Shown one piece after another: positions 51,667 to 60,679 of a stretch of 64,000 bases of DNA (positions within the stretch are counted from its first letter, which is position 1; each line of letters begins with the position of its first letter). This DNA comes from Campylobacteraceae bacterium (GTDB taxonomy: Bacteria; Campylobacterota; Campylobacteria; Campylobacterales; Sulfurovaceae), in the NCBI GenBank assembly GCA_027065045.1, contig JAMOOX010000041.1, forward strand, positions 1 through 64,000. The letters are read 5' to 3'. The notes beneath the pieces are model-generated. The model did no database searches. It was given only the letters and a program-made list of their open reading frames with translations, and was not told the DNA's origin. The position numbers were made by a program, and so were the translations under genes.

Positions 51667-52169
51667 GTGAAAATATTTTAGGTGATGCTATTGTTACTAC
51701 TACACTTGAAGCAGTAGTTGATTGGGGGAGACAATCCTCTCTTTGGCCTTTTGTTTTTGGGACGGCTTGTTGTGCTATTGAGTTTATGGCAACGGCTGCT
51801 AGTAGATATGATATATCAAGATTTGGAGCAGAAGTTCTTAGATTTTCTCCTCGCCATGCTGATTTACTACTTGTTGCAGGGACAGTAAGCTATAAACAAG
51901 CCCCTATCCTAAAACAAATCTATGACCAGATGCCAGAGCCTAAATGGGTGATAAGTATGGGGGCATGTGCTAGTAGTGGGGGATTTTATGATAATTATAC
52001 TACACTTCAAGGAATAGATGAGATAATCCCCGTAGATGTATATATTTCAGGTTGTCCTCCTCGTCCTGAAGCTATGATAGATGCTGTACTCAAAATCCAA
52101 AAACAACTCCACAAAGAACCATCTCTTAAACTACAAGAACATAAAGGGTTTAAAGGTAGATTTGATTAA
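51657..52169 (+). CDS. nuoB: NADH-quinone oxidoreductase subunit B
   Basis: Carries the N2 [4Fe-4S] cluster beside the quinone site. [57 protein letters not shown] and [19 protein letters not shown] give the CC, C and C ligands. 170 residues, full length. nuoC does not follow: the next gene is a lipoprotein hydrolase. Confidence 0.97.
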   Translation: MDLSENILGDAIVTTTLEAVVDWGRQSSLWPFVFGTACCAIEFMATAASRYDISRFGAEVLRFSPRHADLLLVAGTVSYKQAPILKQIYDQMPEPKWVISMGACASSGGFYDNYTTLQGIDEIIPVDVYISGCPPRPEAMIDAVLKIQKQLHKEPSLKLQEHKGFKGRFD

Positions 52170-52261
52170 ATATAATTTAATTTGTTATATTTATTATAAA
52201 TTTCAGTTTTTATTATAAATAATAACTATATACTATTAAATTATAAAAAAAAGGGTGGTAT

Positions 52262-53416
52262 ATGGTATTTCAAAAGAAGATTATATTAGTTGTCTTATCC
52301 ATATTTTTTCTATCTAGTTGTGGTGATAGTAATAATGTAGATAGTAAATATTTGGTTAGTTCTCAACTTTTAGTAGATATAAATTCATCAACAATGAATA
52401 CTACATTTGGTTATAAGGCTTATAAAATAATCTATAATACACAATTTAAGGGTATGACACAAGAGGCATCAGGACTTTTAGTACTACCAACTGGTTATGA
52501 AAATATAGATGATTTCTCAATCTCTATGGTTTGTGATGCAAGAGGTACAATTTTTGCTAATAGCCAGACACCAACACTTAATTTTATGCCACAAGTTAAT
52601 CCTATTGGTTCAGGATTTAGTGCCGTAGCAGGGTTTGCTACACTTCAACCTGATTTTCTAGGATTTGGTATTAGTGATGATAAAACTCATCCATACTTAT
52701 TAAAAGACTCTCTAGCACAGCGTTCAATTGATATGATAAAAGCTGTGATTGAGTTTGCACAAGAGAACTCAATTCCTATAAATGGACAACTATTTTTATC
52801 AGGATATAGTGAGGGTGGATATGCAACAATGGCTACTATCAAAAAGATAGAAGAGTGTTATAGTGATACTCTAAGTGTTGTAGCATCTGCACCAATGGCA
52901 GGACCTTATAATTTGGAGATGATGACAAAATCAGTATTAGCAAGTGATGTCTTGCTATACTCTCCATTTATAGGATTTACTGTTTTTGCTTATTCTAACT
53001 CGTATGATGATATAGATTTAAATACTATTATTAATGAACCTTATGCTTCTAGTTTTGCATCTTTGTTTGATGGGAGTAAATTAGGAGATGAGATATATGT
53101 AAGTCTTACTAATTATACACAAGAGTTATTTACACAAAATATTATTACTAATTATGAGGGGAGTTCATTTCAAAAAGCTATTATAGAAAATAGTATTAGT
53201 GATTGGAAACCTATTAATAAAATGAGATTATATAATTGCGATCAAGACCCTGTTGTACCACTAATTTTTGCACAAGATGCTTATAATAATTTTAAATCTA
53301 ATGGTTCAACAAATGTAGAACTTATCACTTTAGAGGGTAGTAACCATAGTGAGTGTGCTACAACTGCTTATCCACAAGTTATGGCTTGGTTTGATAAATT
53401 AAGAAAAGGAGAGTAG
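52262..53416 (+). CDS. Exported alpha/beta-hydrolase lipoprotein (lipase-like)
   Basis: Lipobox SSCG in SIFFLSSCGDSNN. 384 residues; LFLSGYSEGGYATMATIKKI holds the nucleophile Ser (about residue 183, GxSxG), YNCDQDPVVPLIFAQDAY the Asp, and TLEGSNHSECATTA the His. It resembles secreted lipases or cutinase-like esterases (LIP family). The FadL and acyl-CoA ligase genes next door suggest a fatty-acid release and uptake set. Confidence 0.88.
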   Translation: MVFQKKIILVVLSIFFLSSCGDSNNVDSKYLVSSQLLVDINSSTMNTTFGYKAYKIIYNTQFKGMTQEASGLLVLPTGYENIDDFSISMVCDARGTIFANSQTPTLNFMPQVNPIGSGFSAVAGFATLQPDFLGFGISDDKTHPYLLKDSLAQRSIDMIKAVIEFAQENSIPINGQLFLSGYSEGGYATMATIKKIEECYSDTLSVVASAPMAGPYNLEMMTKSVLASDVLLYSPFIGFTVFAYSNSYDDIDLNTIINEPYASSFASLFDGSKLGDEIYVSLTNYTQELFTQNIITNYEGSSFQKAIIENSISDWKPINKMRLYNCDQDPVVPLIFAQDAYNNFKSNGSTNVELITLEGSNHSECATTAYPQVMAWFDKLRKGE

Positions 53417-53418
53417 TT

Positions 53419-54651
53419 TTGAAACATATTTTAACACTAAGTATAGCAACGGCAAGTTTAATAGCAGGAGGATATAAAATCCCTGAACAATCACTAAACT
53501 CAATGGCATTAGGTGGGGCAAGTGTAGCTTATAGCGTTGGTGCTGATAGTGCATACTTTAACCCTGCTAATATGAGTTTTATGAAAAATTCAAACTTTAT
53601 AGAGAGTGGTATCACCCTAGCACATCTTCCTGCTAATGAATTTAGTGGATTTCAAGCATTATCTCCTACTACTATTTTGGCATCTACCAACTCCTCTGAG
53701 GTAGAAAATATCCCTATTCCATTTTTTCATTTTGTATCAAAAGAGTATGATGATTTTAGATTTGGGCTTAGTCTAACAGTCCCTGGGGGGCTTACTAAGA
53801 GATGGGATAATGGAGTCCAAAAACTTTTTGCACAAGAGTTTGGACTTAAAATTGTAGAACTTAATCCATCTTTCTCATATAAAGTAAATGATAAATTTAG
53901 TATTGGTGCAGGTGTTAGATTAGTTTATAGTGAGGGGATAGTCAAGAGTGATGGATTTGCAATAGGTAAGTCAATTGCTAGAGATATGGAGGGTGATACA
54001 GTGGAGTTTGGATATAACCTAGCACTCTCTTATCGTCCTTTAGATGACCTTAATATTGCTCTTACATATCGTTCTAATATAGATTTAAAAGAGGAGGGTT
54101 TAGCTAAATTATCACTAAGTAATCTATCTTCTACTCATAACTCATCTGTAACCATACCTCTTCCTGCATCTCTAAATTTAGCTATTAGTAAAGCTTTAAA
54201 TGAGAACTTTGTAATAGAGTTTAACTATGAAAAAACATTTTGGTCTGAATATAAAAATTTAGATTTTGTATATGATACACCAATATTTGCTATGCTTAAA
54301 TCACCATTTGATGACCCTAAAGCCAAAAATTGGAGAGATACAAATACATATAGAGTAGGAGTATCATGGCAAGTAACAAGTGATATTACTCTTATGGGTG
54401 CTTATGCTTATGATGAGACCCCTGTGCCTGTTGCAAATCTTAGCTATGAGTTACCAGATAGTGATGCTCATATTTTTAGTGGTGGTATAAGAGTCAAATA
54501 TAGTGATAAATTATCTTATGGGTTTGCTATTCTTTATGATAAAAAAGATAGCATCACTCTTAATGCAGGTGAAAATACAAATGGTATTATAGGAGAGTTT
54601 AATGATGGTGGCACAATATTAACTACGATTGGTGTATCGTATGAGTTCTAA
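53419..54651 (+). CDS. FadL/OmpP1-family outer-membrane transporter
   Basis: 14-stranded beta-barrel for long-chain fatty acids or other hydrophobic compounds. TTG start with GGAG 7 nt upstream; signal peptide HILTLSIATASLIAGG; YKIPEQSLNSMALGGASVAY and ADSAYFNPANMSFM are the N-terminal hatch and NPA motif; LSYGFAILYDKKDS closes. 410 residues, 2 bp after the hydrolase. Confidence 0.93.
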   Translation: MKHILTLSIATASLIAGGYKIPEQSLNSMALGGASVAYSVGADSAYFNPANMSFMKNSNFIESGITLAHLPANEFSGFQALSPTTILASTNSSEVENIPIPFFHFVSKEYDDFRFGLSLTVPGGLTKRWDNGVQKLFAQEFGLKIVELNPSFSYKVNDKFSIGAGVRLVYSEGIVKSDGFAIGKSIARDMEGDTVEFGYNLALSYRPLDDLNIALTYRSNIDLKEEGLAKLSLSNLSSTHNSSVTIPLPASLNLAISKALNENFVIEFNYEKTFWSEYKNLDFVYDTPIFAMLKSPFDDPKAKNWRDTNTYRVGVSWQVTSDITLMGAYAYDETPVPVANLSYELPDSDAHIFSGGIRVKYSDKLSYGFAILYDKKDSITLNAGENTNGIIGEFNDGGTILTTIGVSYEF

Positions 54652-56185
54652 GTATCAATATAATGATTTCTATTCATTGATATTACATCAAGGTAAAACG
54701 ATACCAAATGATATAGCTTTAATTTTGGATTCTAAAAAAATTAAATATATAGAGTTATTAGAACAAATAGATGCAATGGCAGGTTATTTAGAATCTATTG
54801 GAATTTCACAAGGAGATAGAGTCTCTCTATTTCTTAGAAATTCAATAGAGTTTATAGTATCTATTTTTGCAATTAATAAAATAGGTGCTATATCTGTACC
54901 TATAAATACATTTTTAAAAGCATCAGAATTAGAGTATATAATCATTAATTGTGATTGTAAAATTTTAATAGCATCTAGTATTTATGAAGATACCATTGAT
55001 AAAATACCAACAAAAGATGATATTTTAAACTTTATAATATGGGAGGGGAAAGTAGAACTAAGTGATGAAAGAAATTGCTCATTTGATATTACTTTGAATA
55101 AAAAGTTATCTACATTCCATATAGAACAGAGTTTAGATGATATATTTACAATCTTATATACATCAGGTACAACAGGTAAGCCAAAAGGTGCAATGTTATC
55201 TAATAAAAATATATTCTCTAATATAATATCAGGTGTAGAGAGATTAGAAATTACAAATAGAGATAGAAGCATACTATTTTTACCAATGTTTCACTCTTTT
55301 ACATTTACAATTGGACTACTACTACCTATTTATAAAGGTGCTTCAAATGTAATTATCCAATCAATTAGACCATTTTCCAATATATTTAAACAAGCATTGA
55401 TACATAAAGTAACTATTTTTATTAGTATTCCTGATATTTATAATGCTTTAGCAAAAACCAAATTACCTTGGTACTTTATGTGGTTTAACTCTATTAGAGT
55501 ATTTATCTCAGGTGCATCACCTCTTCATGGCAAAATAATAAATGAACTTCAAAATAAATTTAAAAATATTCCACTTTTAGAGGGGTATGGTTTGAGTGAG
55601 GCTAGTCCTGCTATATCAATCAATCCACTTCAAAGACAAAAATTATCATCTGTAGGATTACCATTAGATAATTATAAAGTCAAGATTGTAGATGCAAAAA
55701 AAAATGAGTTACCATTAAAATCAATTGGAGAGGTAATTGTTTTTGGTGATAATGTAATGCAAGGTTACTGGAAAGACGAGAGTACAACAGAACTTACAAT
55801 TATCAATGGTTGGCTTCTTACAGGTGATTTGGGATATATTGATGAAGATGGTTATCTATTTATTATTGATAGAAAAAAAGATATTATAATCTCTAAAGGA
55901 ATTAATATCTACCCACGAGAAGTAGAAGATATGATAAATAGTTTTGATGGTGTTTTAGTATCTGCTTTGATTGGAGAGAAAAACAGAGAGTATGGAGAGA
56001 TACCAATAGCTTATATAGAACTAGATGAGGGGGTCAAATCTATAGATAACTCTAAATTAAAAAAATATCTTAGAGAGAATTTAGCAGATTATAAACTACC
56101 CAAAAATATTCATATAATAGATAAAATTCCCAAAAATGCTATGGGTAAAATACTTAAAAGAGCATTAAAAGAGATATTAATATAA
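54641..56185 (+). CDS. Long-chain acyl-CoA synthetase-type AMP-dependent ligase
   Basis: Activates a fatty acid as acyl-CoA via acyl-AMP. ILYTSGTTGKPKGAMLSNKN is the ATP loop; LLEGYGLSEASPAISINPLQ, GWLLTGDLGYIDEDGYLFII, DRKKDIIISKGINIYPREVE and PKNAMGKILKRALK give the catalytic Asp, hinge Arg and Lys. ATG 54641 overlaps fadL by 11 bp. 514 residues. Confidence 0.92.
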   Translation: MSSKYQYNDFYSLILHQGKTIPNDIALILDSKKIKYIELLEQIDAMAGYLESIGISQGDRVSLFLRNSIEFIVSIFAINKIGAISVPINTFLKASELEYIIINCDCKILIASSIYEDTIDKIPTKDDILNFIIWEGKVELSDERNCSFDITLNKKLSTFHIEQSLDDIFTILYTSGTTGKPKGAMLSNKNIFSNIISGVERLEITNRDRSILFLPMFHSFTFTIGLLLPIYKGASNVIIQSIRPFSNIFKQALIHKVTIFISIPDIYNALAKTKLPWYFMWFNSIRVFISGASPLHGKIINELQNKFKNIPLLEGYGLSEASPAISINPLQRQKLSSVGLPLDNYKVKIVDAKKNELPLKSIGEVIVFGDNVMQGYWKDESTTELTIINGWLLTGDLGYIDEDGYLFIIDRKKDIIISKGINIYPREVEDMINSFDGVLVSALIGEKNREYGEIPIAYIELDEGVKSIDNSKLKKYLRENLADYKLPKNIHIIDKIPKNAMGKILKRALKEILI

Positions 56186-56257
56186 ATTATCCTTTGTAAC
56201 CAAAATGTTATTAAAAAATTGTATAATTTTGACAATAATAAATAAAAGGAAAGTATT

Positions 56258-57754
56258 ATGAAGAGTTATCTTAAAATATCTTTGGGTGCTATTTTTGTCG
56301 TGTTAGTTGCACTCTATGTTAATGTATCATTTAGTAATATTAACAATATTGGTTTTTTAATTTTAGCCGCTATTTTTGGTGCATATATGGCTATGAATAT
56401 TGGTGCAAATGATGTAGCAAATAATGTAGGACCTGCCGTTGGTTCTGGTGCATTGAGTATTGGAGGGGCAATTATTATTGCTGCTATTTTTGAATCTGCT
56501 GGAGCATTAATTGCAGGTGGTGATGTGGTGAAAACTATCAAAAAAGGTATAATTGACCCTACTATGTTTAGTGACCCTATGATATTTGTATATGCTATGA
56601 GTGGAGCTCTTCTCTCTGCTGCGTTGTGGCTAAATCTTGCTACTTGGCTCAAAGCACCAGTATCAACTACTCACTCTATTGTTGGTGGAGTTATGGGTGG
56701 TGGTATAGCTGCTGCTGGGTTTGCTATTGTATCATGGGCTACAATGGGAAAAATTGCAGCTTCATGGGTAATCTCTCCTCTACTTGGTGGATTGATAGCT
56801 GCTGGATTTTTATATCTTATTAAATCCAAAATTATATTTTCAGATAATAAACTAGAATCAGCTAAAAAGTTTGTACCTATATTAATAGCTATTATGGGTT
56901 GGGCATTCTCTACATATATTATTGTAAAAGGTATCAAGAAACTTATTAAAATAGAGTTCCCAATAGCATTATCTATTGGATTAGTTATTGCTATTGCCAT
57001 TTATTTTATAGTTAAACCAATTATAAATAGACAAATTAAAGATTTGAGTGAAGATAGAAAAGATATAAATAAGTTATTTACAATGCCTCTTATCTTTGCA
57101 GCTATACTATTAAGCTTTGCTCATGGTGCAAATGATGTAGCAAATGCAGTTGGTCCATTGGCTGCTGTTTTTGATGCACTTTCAAGTATGCAAGTATCAG
57201 CAAAAGCCTCTATCCCAATTTGGGTAATGCTTGTTGGTGGTATTGGTATATCAATTGGACTAGCTCTATTTGGTCCAAGACTTATCAAAACAGTTGGTTC
57301 AGAAATCACAGAATTAGACCATGTAAGAGCATTTAGTATTATGATGGCTGCTTCTATTACAGTAGTTATTGCTTCTCAATTAGGACTTCCTGTATCATCT
57401 ACTCATATTGCAGTTGGTGCTATATTTGGTGTTGGATTTTTGAGAGAGTGGATTGATAGTAAAGGCTCATCAGAAAAAGTATTGAAACTTAGAGCAGAAA
57501 CAGATAAACATAAAAGTCTCAAAGAGGAGCTAAAATTACTTAAAGGTACACAAGAGTTTGAAACAAAATATAGATTAACACAAGAGATAAAAGAGCAAAA
57601 GAAATTGATAAAAAACCTTAAAGATAAAATTAAAGAAAATTATGTAAAAAGAGGAATGGTCAAAAAAATTATTTTAGCTTGGGTAATTACAGTACCAGTA
57701 GCAGCTACAATCTCTGCTACAATTTTCTTTATAATCCGTGGAGTAGCTAGTTAG
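56258..57754 (+). CDS. Pit-family inorganic phosphate transporter
   Basis: Low-affinity phosphate:cation symporter. Two signature repeats: GANDVANNVGPAVGSGALSI and LSFAHGANDVANAVGPLAAV, followed by APVSTTHSIVGGVMGGGIAA and GLPVSSTHIAVGAIFGVGFL. About 10-11 helices and a charged cytoplasmic loop late in the chain. 498 residues. AAAGGAAA before the ATG. It overlaps ybgC by one base. Confidence 0.95.
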   Translation: MKSYLKISLGAIFVVLVALYVNVSFSNINNIGFLILAAIFGAYMAMNIGANDVANNVGPAVGSGALSIGGAIIIAAIFESAGALIAGGDVVKTIKKGIIDPTMFSDPMIFVYAMSGALLSAALWLNLATWLKAPVSTTHSIVGGVMGGGIAAAGFAIVSWATMGKIAASWVISPLLGGLIAAGFLYLIKSKIIFSDNKLESAKKFVPILIAIMGWAFSTYIIVKGIKKLIKIEFPIALSIGLVIAIAIYFIVKPIINRQIKDLSEDRKDINKLFTMPLIFAAILLSFAHGANDVANAVGPLAAVFDALSSMQVSAKASIPIWVMLVGGIGISIGLALFGPRLIKTVGSEITELDHVRAFSIMMAASITVVIASQLGLPVSSTHIAVGAIFGVGFLREWIDSKGSSEKVLKLRAETDKHKSLKEELKLLKGTQEFETKYRLTQEIKEQKKLIKNLKDKIKENYVKRGMVKKIILAWVITVPVAATISATIFFIIRGVAS

Positions 57755-58128
57755 TGAAAATTCGTATATATTATGAAGATACTGATGTAGGTGGTATCGT
57801 ATATCATACCAACTATATCAAATATTGTGAAAGAGCAAGAAGTGAGCTATTTTTTGCAAATAACCTCTCACCTGTTATAGATGGTTGCCACTTTGCTGTG
57901 AAGTCTTTGACCTCTAACTTTATATCTATTGCCACCCTTGGTGATATAATTGAAGTTACAACTAAAGTAAAAGAGATTAAGGGTGCATCTATAATATTAG
58001 AACAAAATATTTACAAAGATAAGAATTTAATTTTTAATATGAGTATAACTCTAGTATTTTTATCTCCTAGCGAGGGCAAAATCAAAAAAATACCACAAGA
58101 AACCAAAGAGTTTTTTAAACAATTTTAA
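57754..58128 (+). CDS. YbgC-type acyl-CoA thioesterase
   Basis: Hot-dog-fold thioesterase. GTG start sharing a base with the previous TAG. IRIYYEDTDVGGIVYHTNYI KY holds the active-site Asp; CERARSELFF and VTTKVKEIKGASIILEQNI are typical. 124 residues. One-base overlap with the next gene. Confidence 0.93.
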   Translation: MKIRIYYEDTDVGGIVYHTNYIKYCERARSELFFANNLSPVIDGCHFAVKSLTSNFISIATLGDIIEVTTKVKEIKGASIILEQNIYKDKNLIFNMSITLVFLSPSEGKIKKIPQETKEFFKQF

Positions 58129-58538
58129 TGGATTACCTATATCTATTTCTAAGTGCATTAATATCTGCTACCCTATTCCCATTAGGTAGCGAAGCACTTT
58201 TTATCTATGACATCACACAAAATTTCAATATCACAATATTATTAATAGTAGCAACAGTTGGAAACTCTTTGGGTTCAATTATCAACTACTATATGGGATA
58301 TAAAGGTGAGGAGTATTTACTAGAAAAAAAGATGATAAATCTTGATAAAATAGAGAAATATAAAACCTATTTTGATAAATATGGAGTATATACACTACTA
58401 TTTGCATGGCTTCCAATTATAGGAGACCCACTCACTATGATAGCAGGTGTATTAAAATATAATATCAAAATATTTATAGTTGTTGTTACAATATCTAAGT
58501 TTCTACGGTATCTATCTTTGATATTCTTAACTTTTTAA
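58128..58538 (+). CDS. YqaA/DedA-like small membrane protein
   Basis: 136 residues, three or four hydrophobic segments. LSALISATLFPLGSEALF, ATVGNSLGSIINYYMGYKGE and LFAWLPIIGDPLTMIAGVLK match YqaA within the DedA/VTT group, linked to lipid or envelope homeostasis. Coupled to ybgC. Confidence 0.88.
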   Translation: MDYLYLFLSALISATLFPLGSEALFIYDITQNFNITILLIVATVGNSLGSIINYYMGYKGEEYLLEKKMINLDKIEKYKTYFDKYGVYTLLFAWLPIIGDPLTMIAGVLKYNIKIFIVVVTISKFLRYLSLIFLTF

Positions 58539-58550
58539 ATATCTTTTAGT

Positions 58551-58556
58551 ATAATA
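58551..58556 (+). promoter_or_regulatory. Probable -10 box of ubiE
   Basis: TTTAGTATAATACC, 26 bp before the GTG start; AAGG precedes the start. Confidence 0.5.
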
Positions 58557-58582
58557 CCTATTAAAAACTAAGGCATTTAAAA

Positions 58583-59305
58583 GTGAATAAAGATAATCAA
58601 AAACAGGATAAAATTGTAGAGATGTTTGATGATATAGCATCTACTTATGATTTAGCAAATAGAGTATTGAGTTTTGGGATAGATAAGCAGTGGAGAAAAA
58701 AGGGTTGTGATAAGGCTTATGAGATTTTAGGTGTAGATAAGATTTCTCAAATTGTAGATGTAGCTTGTGGGACTGGGGATTTACTACTTTTTTGGAGAGA
58801 TAGAGCCAAAAATAAATCTATTGAGATAGATAAGTTTATTGGGGTTGACCCATCTGTTGGAATGTTAGAGGTAGCCAAAGAGAAAGTAGATTTCGCCTCA
58901 TTTATAGAGGCTAAAGCCCAAGAGTTGCCAATAGAAGATAACTCAACAGATATAATATCAATCTCTTATGGAATTAGAAATGTAGTAGATAGAGTAGAGG
59001 CATTAAATGAGTTTAATCGTGCCTTAAAACCAAATGGAATGGTGGTAATATTAGAATTTACCAAACAAGAAAAGAGTGGATTTATCTCTAAAATCACAGA
59101 TTTTTATATGAAAAAAGTACTTCCAACCATTGGTGGATTGGTATCTAAAAATTATGAAGCATATAGATATTTACCAGATTCAATAGAGGAGTTTTTAACT
59201 ACTGAGATGTTGGAGAATGAGCTAAAAGAGGCAGGATTTGAGATAAAATATGTTAAACCATTCTCTATGGGAATATCAACTCTACTTGTGGCACAAAAAG
59301 TATAA
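58583..59305 (+). CDS. ubiE: Demethylmenaquinone/ubiquinone C-methyltransferase
   Basis: SAM-dependent methylation in menaquinone synthesis (menaquinone being usual in this phylum). MFDDIASTYDLANRVLSFGI, VDVACGTGDLLLFWRDRA and SISYGIRNVVDRVEALNEFN are the UbiE blocks. GTG start; 240 residues. A palindromic repeat separates it from bioA. Confidence 0.94.
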   Translation: MNKDNQKQDKIVEMFDDIASTYDLANRVLSFGIDKQWRKKGCDKAYEILGVDKISQIVDVACGTGDLLLFWRDRAKNKSIEIDKFIGVDPSVGMLEVAKEKVDFASFIEAKAQELPIEDNSTDIISISYGIRNVVDRVEALNEFNRALKPNGMVVILEFTKQEKSGFISKITDFYMKKVLPTIGGLVSKNYEAYRYLPDSIEEFLTTEMLENELKEAGFEIKYVKPFSMGISTLLVAQKV

Positions 59306-59322
59306 TAATAAAATAGGAATTG

Positions 59323-59355
59323 GTGCTTTAGCTCCACAAGATAAGGCTAAAGCCC
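59323..59355. repeat. Interspersed palindromic repeat, copy 2
   Basis: GTGCTTTAGCTCC then 10 bp then AAGGCTAAAGCCC. GCTTTAGC (59325-59332) pairs perfectly with GCTAAAGC (59346-59353). It matches the element at 12568-12603 in both arms and the trailing CCC...GTTTTA. Confidence 0.65.
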
Positions 59356-59377
59356 AAAGTTTTAATAAAGGCAATAT

Positions 59378-60664
59378 ATGAGAAATAACCAACTAATGAA
59401 TGAAGATTTAAAATATATATTTCACCCATGTTCGCAGATGAAAGATTATGAGAAGTTACCACTAATTCCAATTAAAAGAGCAAAAGGTTCTTATATTGAA
59501 GATTTTGAGGGGAATAGATATTTAGATTGTATTAGTTCATGGTGGGTTAATCTATTTGGGCATAGTAATAATTATATTAATAGTGCTATAAAATATCAAG
59601 TAGAAGAGTTAGAACATGTTATTTTTGCAGGATTTACCCATAAACCTGCTATTGATTTAGCTAGAAGATTAGTTGAAATTACACCCAAGCCATTACAAAA
59701 AATATTTTTTGCTGATAATGGTTCTAGTGCTATTGAGATAGCACTCAAGATGAGTTTTCAATATTTCAAAAATAAGGGAGAAGATAGGAGACTATTTGTT
59801 TCACTTAAAAACTCTTATCATGGTGAGACAATGGGTGCATTAGCCGTAAGTGATACAGGGCTTTACAAAGATATTTATAATGATATTTTAATCAAAACTA
59901 TTCAAGCACAATCACCTGCATTAGTAGATGAAGATATAGCGATAGAAGATATGAAAAGAGTATTGAGCAAATATCAAGGAGAGGTATCTTCGGTAGTGAT
60001 TGAGCCATTAATTCAGTGTGCAGGGTCTATGTCTATGTATAATCCATCATATATTACAAGGCTTAGAAAAATATGTGATGAGATGGGAGTATTTTTGATA
60101 GCCGATGAGATAGCTGTTGGTTTTGGACGAACGGGGAGTATGTTTGCGATAGAACAAGCCAATATCTCACCTGATTTTTTATGCCTATCCAAAGGACTAA
60201 CAGGAGGTTATATGCCTCTATCTGTTGTAATGCTCACAGATGATATATATAATGCCTTTTATTGTGATTATAATGAGGGTAAATCTTTTTTGGATTCTCA
60301 CTCATATACAGGAAATACTATCGCTTGTGCTGTGGCAAATGCTGTGTTAGATATTTTCCAAAATGATAATATTATAGAGAATAATAAGGCAAAAATAGAG
60401 TTTATTAGAGAACATACTCAAAAGTTTAAATCATTAGAGAATGTAAAAGAGGTTCGTCAAAGAGGTATGGTTTGTGCTATTGAGTTACAAGGTTATGATA
60501 CTACCCAAAGAGTAGGATTAAAGATATTTCAAAAGGCTCTAAAACAAGGTGTATATATTCGTCCATTAGGGCATATTATATATTTTATGCCACCTTATTG
60601 CTTTAGTTTTGAAGAGCTTTCTAAAATGATAGATGTTACTTATGATGTGGTGAATGGTTTATAA
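59378..60664 (+). CDS. bioA: Adenosylmethionine-8-amino-7-oxononanoate aminotransferase
   Basis: PLP enzyme of biotin synthesis using SAM as amino donor. ISSWWVNLFGHSNNYINSAI, FFADNGSSAIEIALKMSFQY, KNSYHGETMGALAVSDTGLY, IADEIAVGFGRTGSMFAIEQ, and CLSKGLTGGYMPLSVVMLTD with the PLP Lys at about residue 271. 428 residues. No other bio gene is adjacent. Confidence 0.95.
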   Translation: MRNNQLMNEDLKYIFHPCSQMKDYEKLPLIPIKRAKGSYIEDFEGNRYLDCISSWWVNLFGHSNNYINSAIKYQVEELEHVIFAGFTHKPAIDLARRLVEITPKPLQKIFFADNGSSAIEIALKMSFQYFKNKGEDRRLFVSLKNSYHGETMGALAVSDTGLYKDIYNDILIKTIQAQSPALVDEDIAIEDMKRVLSKYQGEVSSVVIEPLIQCAGSMSMYNPSYITRLRKICDEMGVFLIADEIAVGFGRTGSMFAIEQANISPDFLCLSKGLTGGYMPLSVVMLTDDIYNAFYCDYNEGKSFLDSHSYTGNTIACAVANAVLDIFQNDNIIENNKAKIEFIREHTQKFKSLENVKEVRQRGMVCAIELQGYDTTQRVGLKIFQKALKQGVYIRPLGHIIYFMPPYCFSFEELSKMIDVTYDVVNGL

Positions 60665-60679
60665 TAATGACTTTATTAA

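Noticed and set aside
59323-59355. Palindromic repeat as only the ubiE terminator
   Set aside because: No T-run follows, and a second copy at 12568-12603 with the same arms points to an interspersed element.
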